64,000 bases of DNA from Streptomyces sp. 6-11-2 (GTDB taxonomy: Bacteria > Actinomycetota > Actinomycetes > Streptomycetales > Streptomycetaceae): positions 1,364,001 to 1,428,000 of the forward strand of contig NZ_BJOR01000001.1 of the NCBI RefSeq assembly GCF_006540305.1. Direction: 5' to 3'. A model generated the notes under the pieces. That model ran no database searches. It saw only the letters and a list, made by a program, of their open reading frames with translations, and was not told the origin of the DNA. Position 1 is the stretch's first letter, and each line of letters starts with the position of its first letter. The translations under genes and the position numbers were made by a program. Positions 28,825-38,004 of the stretch are shown here, in pieces.

Positions 28825-29188
28825 AACGCCGAATACCCTTCGGGTCTGGCAGGAGCTGCCCGCTCTCCGCCAAGGTCGCGCGGGCCGTTGCGGGAATGGT
28901 CCGAGCACCTTGTGACGTGCGACGACCGCACGTGACACCCCCGTCCCCCGTAACCGCACCGTGCGCAAGCTGTGAGCCCGGCGCGCGGGCCCGCCCGACC
29001 GGACGGTTCCCAGGCCCCGTGGCGCCTTTCGACACCGACGCCTACCCAGCATCGCGTCCGCGACACCGGTCGGCCTACGCGATCCGCGCCACGTCTCCGC
29101 CCTGCCCCGCCCCCGGCGCCCCGGCCCCGGCAAGGGGCGGGGGCGGGCCCGAAGGCCCGTCCCCTGGACGGGTGCGGCCGGGGCCGGG
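28825..29188. other. 364-bp gap upstream of the osmolyte transporter operon
   Basis: The gap lies between the DUF6479 gene and the ABC ATPase gene, both on the minus strand. It should contain the transporter operon promoter. I saw no small gene; the only structure I could support is the pair of hairpins at 29104-29159. Confidence 0.5.
29104..29159 (-). terminator. Two hairpins downstream of the DUF6479 gene
   Basis: CCCCGCCCC (29105-29113) pairs with GGGGCGGGG (29134-29142) and, immediately beside it, CGGGCC (29144-29149) pairs with GGCCCG (29154-29159) over a CGAA tetraloop. They lie 30 bp past the DUF6479 stop on the minus strand, the expected place for its terminator. Confidence 0.55.
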
Positions 29189-29554
29189 TCAGGTCCGGCC
29201 GGGGCCGCCACCGCCGAAGGATCCGCTGCTGCCCGGATGCCAGCGCCGCCGGTGCTGGTCCTGGCTGCGGCGGGTTCCGGTGGCGTGCAGCTCATAGGGC
29301 ATGAGCCGCTCCCCGTCGTCCGGGTGGAGCTCGTCCAGCTCCCGCATCTCCCTGATCTCGTGGACGGCGCCGGTGACCGGCAGGTGCGGCTGCTCCGCCT
29401 CGGTCGGCCGGTCCGGCTCGCGGCGCATCACACCGATGCCCATACCGACGGCCCACACCAAGGCGATCACGATGACGAGTCCGCCGATGAAGGCGCCGAA
29501 GGTGGCCCACACATTGGGTGCCACGGCCAGTACGGCGTAGGAGGCTATGTCCAT
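29189..29554 (-). CDS. DUF6479-family small membrane protein
   Basis: The 121-residue protein begins at ATG 29554 (MDIASYAVLAVAPNVW), after GGTGGAAG. One transmembrane helix spans about residues 15-42 (FGAFIGGLVIVIALVWAVGM), followed by a cytoplasmic polar tail with RREPDRPTEAEQPHLP and a Gly/Ser/Arg-rich end. It resembles a small Streptomyces-restricted family I recall as DUF6479; function unknown. It is divergent from the sensor phosphatase gene by 180 bp. The open frame is much longer, running antisense through that gene, but only this segment has normal codon use and a start with a binding site. Confidence 0.7.
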   Translation of the reverse strand: MDIASYAVLAVAPNVWATFGAFIGGLVIVIALVWAVGMGIGVMRREPDRPTEAEQPHLPVTGAVHEIREMRELDELHPDDGERLMPYELHATGTRRSQDQHRRRWHPGSSGSFGGGGPGRT

Positions 29555-29734
29555 GTCTTCCACCCGCCTCACCAAGGAAAGCGAAGAGTGCCGGTGGCGC
29601 CGATGACGCCACCTGTGTCCCATATTGTCCCACCGTGCGAGTGCCCCGCAAAGTGCCCGCGACTCCCCGGGCGGCCGCCGCCCCGGTAGCCGCCGGTGAC
29701 TCCGCCGTGGCCGCCGGTGCTGGAAAATGAACAC

Positions 29735-32587
29735 ATGGCCGGACTTCTCGACCGATGCCGGATCCTGATGTCCAACGTCCGCACCGGCCGTCGTCCGCTC
29801 CGGCACCGCGCGGACCCGGAGCCGGAGCGGGGACGGCGGACTCGGACCGGCGACGCGCACGGGCCTCGGCACACGCCCGCGTGGCGGCGGCGCCCGGCGC
29901 CGGGCGTGCGCAGCTTCGCCGCGCAGGCGTTCGCCGTCCAGATGGTGATGCTGCTGGTGCTCATCATCGCCGCGGGCGCCGTCCTCGTGCTCGAGACCTG
30001 GAACAACAGCCTGGCGGACGCCCGGCACCGCACCCGCTCCGTCGCCGAGTCCTTCGCCAGTGCCCCCGGGACGGCGCAGGCCCTCGACAGCCGCGATCCG
30101 ACGGCGATCCTCCAGCCGCGCGCCGAGGAGACCCGGAAGCGGACGGGTGTGGCCTTCGTCGTCGTCTACCGGCCGGACGGGATCCGGCTCACGCACCCCG
30201 ACCCCGCCCTGATCGGCAAGCACGTCATAGGCCCGTACAAGCAGGCGGTGGAGGGCAGGCCCTTCACGGAGGTCATCAACGCGACCCGCGGCCCCGCGGT
30301 CGACTCGATCGTCCCGGTCTTCCGGCCGGACGGCTCGGTCGCGGGCGTCGTGAGCGTCGCGATCACGCTCGGGACGGTGAACACGACGGTCCAGCACCAG
30401 TTGCCGGTCCTGCTCGGCGGCGTGGGGGGCGCGCTCGTCCTGGCCACGTGCGGATCGGCGTGGGCGAGCAGGCGGCTGCGGCGGCAGACCCATGGTCTGG
30501 GCCACGTCGAGCTGACGCGGATGTACGAGCACCACGACGCCGTCCTGCACTCCGTGCGGGAGGGCGTCCTCGTCCTCTCGGGCGAGGGCCGGCTGCTCCT
30601 GGCCAACGACGAGGCGCGGCGGCTGCTCGGCCTGCCGGCGGACGCGGAGGGACGCCGGATCGCCGATCTCGGCCTCGAACCGCGGGTGGCCGAGCTGCTG
30701 TCCTCCGGGCGGGTGGCCAGCGACGAGGTGCTCCTCGCGGGAGACCGGCTGCTGATCGTCAACACCCGTCTCACGGACCGCGCCGGAGGCCCGGCCGGCA
30801 GTGTGACGACGCTGCGGGACACCACGGAGCTGCGCGCCCTCTCGGGCCGGGTCGAGGAGGCTCAGGAGCGTCTGCGGCTGCTGTACGACGCGGGTGTGCG
30901 GGTCGGCACCGCCCTGGACGTCGTACGGACCGCCGAGGAACTGGCGGAGGTCGCCGTCCCCAGGTTCGCCGACCTGGTCACCGTCGAGCTGCTGGAGCCC
31001 GTCCTGCGCGGCGACGAGCCGACGGACACGGCGGACATGCGCCGCACGGTCATCCTCGGCGACAGCCTGGACCCGCCCGTCTTCCCCGTCGGAGGGCGGA
31101 TCACCTGGGTGCCCGGCACCCCGATGGCGGCGGCGCTGGAGACCGGTCACGCGGTGCTGGAGGCCGATCTGGGCGCAGCCCGCGACTGGCGGGTCCAGAG
31201 CCCGGAGACGGCCGCGAGGATCCTCGACCACGGGATCCGCTCGCTCATCGCGGTACCGATGCGGGCGCGGGGCGTCCTGCTGGGACTGGCCGACTTCTGG
31301 CGGACGGACCGGCGCAGCCCCTTCGACGACGACGACCGCTCCCTCGCCGAGGAACTGGTCGCGCGGGCGGCCGTGTCCATCGACAACGCACGCCGCTACA
31401 CCCACGCGCACGGCGTCGCCGTGACCCTGCAACGCAGCCTGCTGCCCCGGGGGCGGCCCGAGCAGAACGCGCTGGAGGTGGCCCACCGCTATCTGCCCGC
31501 GCAGGCCGGCGGCGTGGGCGGGGACTGGTTCGACGTGATCCCGCTGTCGGGCGCGCGCGTGGCCCTCGTCGTCGGCGACGTCGTCGGACACGGTCTGCAC
31601 GCCGCCGCCACCATGGGCCGCCTGCGCACCGCGGTGCTCAACTTCTCGGCCCTCGACCTGCCGCCCGACGAGATCCTGGTCCACCTCGACGAACTGGTCA
31701 CCCGGATCGACCAGGACCGGGCGGCCGAGGCCGAGGCCGACACGGTCACGGGGGCCACCTGCCTGTACGCGATCTACGACCCCGCCGGCGGACGCTGCAC
31801 CGTGGCGACCGCGGGTCACCCCGGGCCGGCGCTGGTACGTCCCGACGGCACGGTGATCTTCCCCGAGGTGCCCGCCTCCCCGCCCCTCGGCCTGGCGGCG
31901 GGCCTGCCCGTCGGGACCGCCGAGCTGGACCTGGCGGAGGGTTCGCTCCTGGTCCTCTACACCGACGGGCTGGTCGAGGACCGGGACAGGGACATCGGCA
32001 CCGGCCTCGCCCTGCTGCGCGACACCCTGGCCGGCCGGCCCGACCGGAGCCCGGAGGAGACGTGCCGGGAGGTGATCGACGCCGTGCTGCCACCGCGCCC
32101 CAGCGACGACGTGGCACTGCTGGTGGCCCGCACCCGGCTGCTGGACCCGGCGGACGTCGTGGAGTGGGACGTGCCCCGCGACTCCGCGTCCGTCGCCCCG
32201 GTGCGCGCGGCGTGCGCCCGGCAGCTGGACGCGTGGGGACTGGAGGAGGTGGGTTTCGACACCGAGCTGATGCTCAGCGAACTGGTCACCAACGCGATCC
32301 GCTACGGCAGCGAGCCGATCCGGGTGCGGATGCTGCGCGACCGCGACCTCATCTGCGAGGTCTCCGACGGCAGCAGCACCTCACCGCACCCGCGCCGGGC
32401 CGCCCTGACGGACGAGGGCGGACGCGGCCTGTTCCTCGTCGCCCAGCTGGCTCGGCGGTGGGGGACCAGGTACACACCCCACGGCAAGGTCATCTGGACC
32501 GAACAGCCGCTGCACGGCGGGTCGGCGCGGCCCGGCGGGGACCTGGGCGACCTGCTGCTCGACCAGTGGGACGACGAGGCGTTGTGA
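29735..32587 (+). CDS. Membrane sensor SpoIIE-type phosphatase with PAS, GAF and HATPase domains
   Basis: The 950-residue protein combines a sensor and an anti-sigma-type output. After a basic N-terminus come a transmembrane helix (about 70-90), an extracytoplasmic Cache-like sensor (about 90-220: TRKRTGVAFVVVYRPDGIRL, with VINATRGPAVDSIVPVFR), a second helix (LLGGVGGALVLATCGSAW), a PAS domain (about 265-370), a GAF domain (about 390-560), a PP2C/SpoIIE phosphatase domain (about 580-800, with GGVGGDWFDV, GDVVGHGLHAA and LYTDGLVEDR) and a C-terminal HATPase_c domain (LMLSELVTNAIRYG, GRGLFLV). Such proteins dephosphorylate anti-anti-sigma factors and may also bind them. I start at ATG 29735; an internal ATG lies at 29768. 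No partner genes are adjacent. Confidence 0.92.
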   Translation: MAGLLDRCRILMSNVRTGRRPLRHRADPEPERGRRTRTGDAHGPRHTPAWRRRPAPGVRSFAAQAFAVQMVMLLVLIIAAGAVLVLETWNNSLADARHRTRSVAESFASAPGTAQALDSRDPTAILQPRAEETRKRTGVAFVVVYRPDGIRLTHPDPALIGKHVIGPYKQAVEGRPFTEVINATRGPAVDSIVPVFRPDGSVAGVVSVAITLGTVNTTVQHQLPVLLGGVGGALVLATCGSAWASRRLRRQTHGLGHVELTRMYEHHDAVLHSVREGVLVLSGEGRLLLANDEARRLLGLPADAEGRRIADLGLEPRVAELLSSGRVASDEVLLAGDRLLIVNTRLTDRAGGPAGSVTTLRDTTELRALSGRVEEAQERLRLLYDAGVRVGTALDVVRTAEELAEVAVPRFADLVTVELLEPVLRGDEPTDTADMRRTVILGDSLDPPVFPVGGRITWVPGTPMAAALETGHAVLEADLGAARDWRVQSPETAARILDHGIRSLIAVPMRARGVLLGLADFWRTDRRSPFDDDDRSLAEELVARAAVSIDNARRYTHAHGVAVTLQRSLLPRGRPEQNALEVAHRYLPAQAGGVGGDWFDVIPLSGARVALVVGDVVGHGLHAAATMGRLRTAVLNFSALDLPPDEILVHLDELVTRIDQDRAAEAEADTVTGATCLYAIYDPAGGRCTVATAGHPGPALVRPDGTVIFPEVPASPPLGLAAGLPVGTAELDLAEGSLLVLYTDGLVEDRDRDIGTGLALLRDTLAGRPDRSPEETCREVIDAVLPPRPSDDVALLVARTRLLDPADVVEWDVPRDSASVAPVRAACARQLDAWGLEEVGFDTELMLSELVTNAIRYGSEPIRVRMLRDRDLICEVSDGSSTSPHPRRAALTDEGGRGLFLVAQLARRWGTRYTPHGKVIWTEQPLHGGSARPGGDLGDLLLDQWDDEAL

Positions 32588-32615
32588 CGGGCGCGCCGCC
32601 CGTGCTCCCGGACAC

Positions 32616-32651
32616 GGTCGCGGGTCCCGGCGTCCGCCGGGACCCGCGACC
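32616..32651. terminator. Strong bidirectional terminator, 16-bp perfect stem
   Basis: Arms 32616-32631 and 32636-32651 are exact reverse complements with a GTCC loop. The hairpin sits between the convergent sensor phosphatase gene (ends 32587) and msrB (ends 32659). Confidence 0.85.
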
Positions 32652-32658
32652 CGCCGCC

Positions 32659-33066
32659 TCAGCCCTCGTCCGGGACCAGCCGCAGGGAGATCGAGTTGAT
32701 GCAGTACCGCTGGTCGGTCGGGGTCGCGTACCCCTCACCCTCGAAGACGTGCCCGAGGTGCGACCCGCAGCGCGCGCACCGCACCTCGGTGCGCAGCATC
32801 CCGTGGGAGCGGTCCTCCAGCAGCTCCACGGCGTCGGTGTCCTTCGGGTCGTAGAAGGACGGCCAGCCGCAGTGGGACTCGAACTTGGTGCCGGAGGTGA
32901 ACAGTTCCGCGCCGCAGGCCCGGCAGGAGTAGACACCCTTGGTCCTGGTGTCCGTGTACTCACCGGTGAAGGCGGGCTCCGTGCCGGCCTTGCGCAGCAC
33001 GGCGTACTCGGCCGGGCTCAGCTCGGCCTGCCACTGCTCGTCCGGCTTCTCGACGTCGTACGGCAT
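32659..33066 (-). CDS. msrB: Peptide-methionine (R)-S-oxide reductase MsrB
   Basis: MsrB reduces methionine-R-sulfoxide in proteins. The 135-residue protein has the zinc-binding CxxC pairs (SCRACG and RCARCG), the GWPSFYD segment and the catalytic Cys in RYCINSISL. I start at ATG 33066 (MPYDVEKPDEQW); a GTG at 33084 overlaps the murC stop (GTGA) and could be a coupled alternative start adding six residues. Placed directly after murC on the minus strand, it is probably co-transcribed with it. Protein is cytoplasmic, no signal peptide. Confidence 0.96.
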   Translation of the reverse strand: MPYDVEKPDEQWQAELSPAEYAVLRKAGTEPAFTGEYTDTRTKGVYSCRACGAELFTSGTKFESHCGWPSFYDPKDTDAVELLEDRSHGMLRTEVRCARCGSHLGHVFEGEGYATPTDQRYCINSISLRLVPDEG

Positions 33067-33080
33067 GGGTCTCGCGCCCC

Positions 33081-34469
33081 TCACTTCGACAGACGGTCCA
33101 GGATGCGCGGTCCGAGGTCGGTGACGTCGCCCGCGCCCATGGTGAGAACAAGATCGCCGGCCTTCGCCATTCCCGCGACCGCGTCGGGCACCTCGGCCTT
33201 GTCGTGGACGGCCGTCACGTCGGCGTCCGCCGCCCGCGCGGCGGCGATGATCAGCTCGCTGGTGACACCGGGGACCGGGTCCTCGCGGGCCGGGTAGATG
33301 TCGAGGACGACGGAGGCGTCCGCGAGGGCCAGCGCCTGGCCCATCTCCTTGCCCAGCTCCTGGGTGCGGGAGAACAGGTGCGGCTGGAAGACGACCAGGA
33401 TCCGGCCGTCGCCCGCGGCCGCGCGCATCGCCTCCAGGTCGGCGGTCATCTCGGTCGGGTGGTGGGCGTAGGAGTCGACGACCTGGACGCCGGCGGCCTC
33501 ACCCTTGAGCTGAAGGCGGCGCTTGACACCGGTGTACGCGGCCAGCGCGGAGGCGAGCTCGGCGGCCGGGACGCCCAGGGCGGCGCCCGCGGCCAGCGCG
33601 GCGACGGCGTTGTGCGCGTAGTGGCGGCCGGGCACGGAGACGGCGAAGGTGAGCTCGGTGCCGTCCAGCAGGACGGTGACCTCGCTCTTGAGGCCCTGCG
33701 GAACGACCGACAGGATCCGTACGTCGGCGTCCTCGGACTCGCCGTACGTCACCGTCCGCACCGCACCGGACACGCGCCGGGTCAGTTCCCGCGCGCCCGG
33801 GTGGTCGGCGGCGATCACCAGGGTGCCGCCGGGGACGATCCGGTCCACGAAGGTCTCGAAGGACTCGTAGATCTCGTCCATCGAGGCGTAGTTGGCATGG
33901 TGGTCGAGCTCGACGTTGAGAACGATGGCGACCTCGGGCGCGTACTTGTGGAAGCTGCGGTCCGACTCGTCCGCCTCGGCGACGAAGATCTCGCCGTCGC
34001 CGTGCAGCGCGTTGGAGCCGGGGGCGTCCAGGTCGCCGCCGATGGCGTACGACGGGCGCAGGCCCAGCTCGCCGAGGGACACGGCGAGCATCGAGGTGGT
34101 CGTCGTCTTTCCGTGGGTGCCGGCGACCGCGATCGGGCGCAGGCCCTCCATCAGGGCGGCCAGCGCGTCGGAGCGGTGGACGACCGGGATGCCCAGCTCG
34201 GCCGCGCGGGCCAGCTCCGGGTTGTCCCCGCGGATCGCCGAGGAGACGACGACGCAGCTGGCGTCGTCGGCGAGGTGCCCGGCCGCGTGCCCGATGTGCA
34301 CGGTGGCGCCCAGCGCGCGCAGTGCCTGCGCGGTCGCCGACTCCTTGGCGTCGCTGCCCGCCACCTTGGCCCCGCGCTGGGCGAGGATCTTCGCGATGCC
34401 CGACATCCCGGCGCCGCCGATGCCGATGAAGTGCGGTCGGTCCATGGCGGTAGGAAGGCCGGGTGCCAT
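33081..34469 (-). CDS. murC: UDP-N-acetylmuramate--L-alanine ligase MurC
   Basis: MurC adds L-alanine to UDP-MurNAc, the first amino-acid step of peptidoglycan precursor synthesis. The 462-residue protein has the N-terminal Rossmann motif FIGIGGAGMSGIA, the ATP-binding loop VAGTHGKTTTTSM, EADESD, the central-domain VELDHHANY and the C-terminal SYAHHPTEM and FQPHLFSRT segments. Length is normal. It lies outside the dcw cluster, next to msrB and a conserved small protein, as I recall for Streptomyces. The ATG at 34469 gives MAPGLPTAMDRPHFIG; a second ATG (residue 9) is possible. Confidence 0.97.
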   Translation of the reverse strand: MAPGLPTAMDRPHFIGIGGAGMSGIAKILAQRGAKVAGSDAKESATAQALRALGATVHIGHAAGHLADDASCVVVSSAIRGDNPELARAAELGIPVVHRSDALAALMEGLRPIAVAGTHGKTTTTSMLAVSLGELGLRPSYAIGGDLDAPGSNALHGDGEIFVAEADESDRSFHKYAPEVAIVLNVELDHHANYASMDEIYESFETFVDRIVPGGTLVIAADHPGARELTRRVSGAVRTVTYGESEDADVRILSVVPQGLKSEVTVLLDGTELTFAVSVPGRHYAHNAVAALAAGAALGVPAAELASALAAYTGVKRRLQLKGEAAGVQVVDSYAHHPTEMTADLEAMRAAAGDGRILVVFQPHLFSRTQELGKEMGQALALADASVVLDIYPAREDPVPGVTSELIIAAARAADADVTAVHDKAEVPDAVAGMAKAGDLVLTMGAGDVTDLGPRILDRLSK

Positions 34470-34542
34470 GCGCTTTTCTCCCCAGGTGGTGCGGCTGCGG
34501 TACGACGGTGCGCGCGCCCCCGTGCGGGGGCGCCGCCCAAGC

Positions 34543-35016
34543 CTATGCCTTGCTGTGGGAGAAGAGCTTCAGGACCGGTACGCCCACCTTGTGGCGGGCC
34601 CGGGAGGCCCAGTCGCGGTGGAAGAACTCCTCCACGTAGTGCGGGTCGGTCAGGACGATCACCTCGTCGGCGTCGACCTCGGCGACCAGGGACTTCAGGG
34701 CGTCCAGCGGGTGGTCCTCGACGAGCCGGCCGTCGGCCCGGCTGCCCGCCGCGCGCAGCGCGAGGAGGGACACGTCCAGGGCCTGCTCCCCGGCGCCCTT
34801 CGCGGCCGCGCCCTCGGGGGTCTCGCCCTCGCGCGCCGCCTCGTCGAGTTCGCCGAGCGCGATGTCGTCGATGGCCCGCAGCAACCGGTCCGCCTGATCC
34901 CCGCGCGGCTGGAGCAGCACGTGGAAGAACACCGGCTCCTCGCCGTGCAAGGTGGTGACGAACTCCACGTCGGCGGACGTCAGGGCCTTCTCGATCATCA
35001 ATACGCTTGTGAACAC
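34543..35016 (-). CDS. Conserved hypothetical protein (murC neighbour)
   Basis: The 157-residue protein begins at GTG 35016 (VFTSVLMIEKALTSADVEF) after GGAGGAGAAAGG. Databases sometimes label relatives indole-3-glycerol-phosphate synthase; I see none of that enzyme's barrel or catalytic Lys/Glu pattern and regard the name as wrong. Features are FHVLLQPRGDQADRLLRAID, an alpha-helical middle, VDADEVIVLTDPHYVEEFFH and a C-terminus KVGVPVLKLFSHSKA. The pattern suggests a small Rossmann-like alpha/beta protein, perhaps distantly USP-like. It is 73 bp before murC on the same strand, so the two may form one operon. Confidence 0.82.
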   Translation of the reverse strand: MFTSVLMIEKALTSADVEFVTTLHGEEPVFFHVLLQPRGDQADRLLRAIDDIALGELDEAAREGETPEGAAAKGAGEQALDVSLLALRAAGSRADGRLVEDHPLDALKSLVAEVDADEVIVLTDPHYVEEFFHRDWASRARHKVGVPVLKLFSHSKA

Positions 35017-35214
35017 CAGGCGCCCTTTCTCCTCCGAGGGTCCCTGGACCCTCCGTCTCCCTCCACGGGCCGTAGCAGCCCCTGCGGAAACCATCCTGCC
35101 CCGTGATCGCACGGGTATCGCGGGATTTGGCGCACCCGGCGCACACGGACCGGAACAATTGATTCCGCTTGCCCGGAGCGCGAGCCCCCGGGCAGCCGGA
35201 CGGCGGGGCTCCGG

Positions 35215-36042
35215 TCAGGGGCGGCGGTACCTGCCGAACAGGAAGCCGTCGTCCTCCAGCAGGGAGGCCAGGGTGAAGCGTTGCGGGACCGCGACGGAGG
35301 GACCGCCCGCGATGCGCTGGGCGTCACCGGCGGTGAGCATCGGGGAGACCGTGAGGCACATTTCGTCGAGGACGCCGGACGCCACCATCTGACCGAGCAG
35401 GCGGGGGCCGCCCTCGGTGAGCAGGCGGGTGTGACCGAGTTCGGCCAGCGCCCGCACGGCGCGGGCGGGGTCGACGCCGGCGCCGTCACCGGCGATCACC
35501 ACCCGGGCGCCCGCCTTCTCCGCGGCCGCGATCCGTTCCGGGGCCGCCGCCGCGCCCGTGAGGACCAGCGTGGGCACCAGCGGCGAGGTGAACAGCGGCA
35601 GCGAGAAGTCCAGCTCCAGGCTCGCCGTGACGATCGCGATCGCCGGAGCCGGGCCCTGCCCGGCCGCCTCCCGCAGCGCCGCGAACTCCGCCCGGGCCCG
35701 GGCCGGGCGGTACCCCTCCTGGCGTACCGTCTCCGCGCCGACCACCACCACGTCGGCCAGTGCCCGCAGGGTGCCGAAGATCCGCATGTCGGCGGCGCTG
35801 GAGATGGGCTGCGAACGTCCCTCGTGCTGGGCGGCCCCGTCGAGGGTGGCGACCATGTTGGCGCGCAGCCACGGCTCCCGCCCCGCCACCCCGCGCTGGG
35901 GGTAGGCGTACGCGGCGGCCAGCTCGGCGAAGGTCCACTCCCGGTCCACGAGGGCGCCGGGCGCGCTCGTACCACCGGCCCCGTGCGGCCCCTCCGGGGT
36001 CTGGGCTGCTGTTTCGTCGGTCACAGGGAACAGGCGTCGCAT
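35215..36042 (-). CDS. RibD C-terminal/dihydrofolate-reductase-like protein
   Basis: The 275-residue protein belongs to the bacterial bifunctional deaminase-reductase C-terminal (RibD_C) family. It has LRANMVATLDGAAQHEGRSQ (the N-MxxSxDG-like opening), RIFGTLRALADVVVVGAETV, RIAAAEKAGARVVIAG, LLTEGGPRLLGQMV (the GGxxL NADPH-binding motif) and DEMCLTVSPMLTAG. It probably reduces a pyrimidine or pterin with NADPH; a role in riboflavin or deazaflavin metabolism is not shown by context. No deaminase domain is present. ATG 36042 gives MRRLFPVTDETAA. It is divergent from zapE by 37 bp, so the two promoters overlap. Confidence 0.88.
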   Translation of the reverse strand: MRRLFPVTDETAAQTPEGPHGAGGTSAPGALVDREWTFAELAAAYAYPQRGVAGREPWLRANMVATLDGAAQHEGRSQPISSAADMRIFGTLRALADVVVVGAETVRQEGYRPARARAEFAALREAAGQGPAPAIAIVTASLELDFSLPLFTSPLVPTLVLTGAAAAPERIAAAEKAGARVVIAGDGAGVDPARAVRALAELGHTRLLTEGGPRLLGQMVASGVLDEMCLTVSPMLTAGDAQRIAGGPSVAVPQRFTLASLLEDDGFLFGRYRRP

Positions 36043-36079
36043 GACGTGCAGTGTTCCACGCCGCTTACCATGGGGAACC

Positions 36080-37216
36080 GTGTCGTCCTCCACAACCGCC
36101 TCCGGGCTCAGCTCCCTGACCGCCGCGGCCCCGCTGTCCCTGTGCGCGCGCGAGCCGCACGTCCCCGCGGACCGGCTGGTCGCCGAGATGGTGCCGCCGC
36201 CGCGCTTCGACTCGGTGCGCTTCGCGACGTACATCCCGGACCCGAAGCAGCCCAGCCAGACCGAGGCCGTCGGGGTGCTGGACGACTTCGCCGCCGGACT
36301 CGGCGTGGCGCCCGCGCCCGGCTCCGGCAGACGCGGCCTGTTCGGCTTCGGCAGGAGCAGGACCGACGACAGGGGCCGGACGAAGGGCAAGGGCAGGGCC
36401 GCCGGTGCCGGGCCCCGCGGTGTGTACCTCGACGGCGGTTACGGCGTCGGCAAGACCCACCTGCTGGCCTCCCTGTGGCACGCCACCCCGGCCGAGCCCG
36501 CCCGCAAGGCGTTCGGCACCTTCGTGGAGCTGACCAACCTGGTGGGCGCCCTCGGCTTCCAGAAGACCGTCGAGACCCTCTCCGGCCACCGCCTGCTGTG
36601 CATCGACGAGTTCGAACTGGACGACCCGGGCGACACCGTTCTGGTGTCCACCCTGCTCGGCAGGCTGGTCGACGCGGGCGTCGCGCTCGCCGCCACCTCC
36701 AACACGCTGCCGGGCAAGCTCGGCGAGGGCCGCTTCGCCGCCACGGACTTCCTGCGCGAGATCCAGGGCCTGTCCGCGCACTTCCGCGCGCTGCGCATCG
36801 ACGGCGAGGACTACCGCCACCGCGGCCTGCCCGAGGCGCCGGCGCCGTACTCCGACGAACAGGTGACGAAGGCGGCGTACGCCACCGAGAACGCCTCGCT
36901 CGACGACTTCCCGCACCTGCTGGACCACCTCGCCAAGGTGCACCCCAGCCGTTACGGCGCCCTGACCGACGGGTTGGCGGCCGTGTGCCTCACCGACGTG
37001 CGGCCGGTGCCGGACCAGTCGACGGCGCTGCGGCTCGTGGTGCTCGCGGACCGGCTCTACGACCGCGAGGTGCCCGTGCTGGCCTCCGGACTGCCCTTCG
37101 ACCGGCTGTTCAGCGAGGAGATGCTGAACGGCGGCTACCGCAAGAAGTACTTCCGCGCGATATCCCGCCTGACCGCCCTCGCCCGGGACGCCAAGGGGCT
37201 CGTCGAGACGCACTGA
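36080..37216 (+). CDS. zapE: Cell-division protein ZapE (AFG1-like ATPase)
   Basis: The 378-residue ATPase belongs to the ZapE/AFG1 family. Walker A is GGYGVGKTHL, Walker B is LLCIDEFELDDPGD, and FVELTNLVGALGF and SNTLPGKLGEGRF are family-typical. In Proteobacteria ZapE destabilises FtsZ rings; the actinobacterial role is untested. The GTG at 36080 (VSSSTTASGLSS) is chosen because the ORF start at 36041 lies in the shared promoter with the divergent RibD-like gene; GGGGAA lies very close to it. The insert FGFGRSRTDDRGRTKGKGRA before the Walker A is a basic linker. Confidence 0.92.
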   Translation: MSSSTTASGLSSLTAAAPLSLCAREPHVPADRLVAEMVPPPRFDSVRFATYIPDPKQPSQTEAVGVLDDFAAGLGVAPAPGSGRRGLFGFGRSRTDDRGRTKGKGRAAGAGPRGVYLDGGYGVGKTHLLASLWHATPAEPARKAFGTFVELTNLVGALGFQKTVETLSGHRLLCIDEFELDDPGDTVLVSTLLGRLVDAGVALAATSNTLPGKLGEGRFAATDFLREIQGLSAHFRALRIDGEDYRHRGLPEAPAPYSDEQVTKAAYATENASLDDFPHLLDHLAKVHPSRYGALTDGLAAVCLTDVRPVPDQSTALRLVVLADRLYDREVPVLASGLPFDRLFSEEMLNGGYRKKYFRAISRLTALARDAKGLVETH

Positions 37217-37315
37217 CGCGACAGCGCCCCGGCGGACGGCTCCCCGGGGTCTACCGTGTCTCCTGGCCAGTTCTTGATCGTTGGCCGGTCCGCGCCGGAG
37301 ACACGGAGTCACCCC

Positions 37316-37894
37316 ATGCAGCCCCTGATCCACAACGCCCGTACGTTCGGACGGCGCCCGGAGGACTTCGCCCGGCTCGCCGAGGGCCAGTCCCCCGAGG
37401 TCCTGTTCATCGCCTGCTCCGACTCCCGGGTCGTGCCGGCCCTGATCACCGGCGCCCGGCCCGGTGAGCTGTTCGAGTTGCGCACCGCGGGCAACATCGT
37501 GCCGCCCTACGCCTCGGCACGGCCCACCGCCGAGGCGGCCACCATCGAGTACGCGGTGGAGGTGCTGGGCGTCGGCGACATCGTCGTCTGCGGCCACTCC
37601 CACTGCGGTGCGGTCGGTGCCCTCGTGCGCGGGGACGACCTCGACGCCGTGCCCGCCGTACGGGACTGGCTGGCCCACGCGACGCCCCGGCCCACCGGAG
37701 CCGTCGAGGACCCCGCCGTCGCCGAGGGCGTCCAGAGCCACGCCCTGACCCAGCTGCTGCGGCTGCGCTCGTACCCGTGCGTCGAGAAGCGGCTCGCGGA
37801 CGGCCGGCTCACCCTGCACGCCTGGTACTACGAGGTGCACACCGGCGCGGTGCTGGCGCACTGCCCGCGGACGGACGCCTTCACGGCCCTGTGA
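37316..37894 (+). CDS. Beta-class carbonic anhydrase
   Basis: The 192-residue enzyme interconverts CO2 and bicarbonate. It has the beta-class zinc site: Cys and Asp-Arg pair in FIACSDSRVVP, His and Cys in VVCGHSHCGAV, plus the LRTAGNIVPP segment. The ATG at 37316 follows CGGAG at a spacing of about 9 and starts MQPLIHNARTFG; the open frame begins further upstream at 37256. The C-terminus HTGAVLAHCPRTDAFTAL is normal. No SulP transporter partner is adjacent, unlike several sulP-linked copies. It is cytoplasmic. Confidence 0.95.
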   Translation: MQPLIHNARTFGRRPEDFARLAEGQSPEVLFIACSDSRVVPALITGARPGELFELRTAGNIVPPYASARPTAEAATIEYAVEVLGVGDIVVCGHSHCGAVGALVRGDDLDAVPAVRDWLAHATPRPTGAVEDPAVAEGVQSHALTQLLRLRSYPCVEKRLADGRLTLHAWYYEVHTGAVLAHCPRTDAFTAL

Positions 37895-38004
37895 CGGGCC
37901 TGTGAGCCGGGGCCGTCCGGCGACTCGACCATGACCTCGGAGCGGGCATATCGTTGAAGCGGCGCATAACGCGCATATCGGCGACCGGTCGAGGAGTCCT
38001 CGTC

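Noticed and set aside
26939..29295. Apparent fusion of the permease and ATPase reading frames seen in overlapping long frames
   Set aside because: The frames overlap by 4 nt at ATGA and GTGA junctions and each has its own start and stop; there is no fusion or frameshift.
29189..31819. 876-codon minus-strand frame containing the DUF6479 protein
   Set aside because: Only the last 121 codons, starting at 29554 with a binding site, look coding; the rest is antisense to the sensor phosphatase gene.
34543..35016. Indole-3-glycerol-phosphate synthase identity for the murC neighbour
   Set aside because: No beta-alpha barrel pattern or catalytic residues; the product is only 157 residues long.
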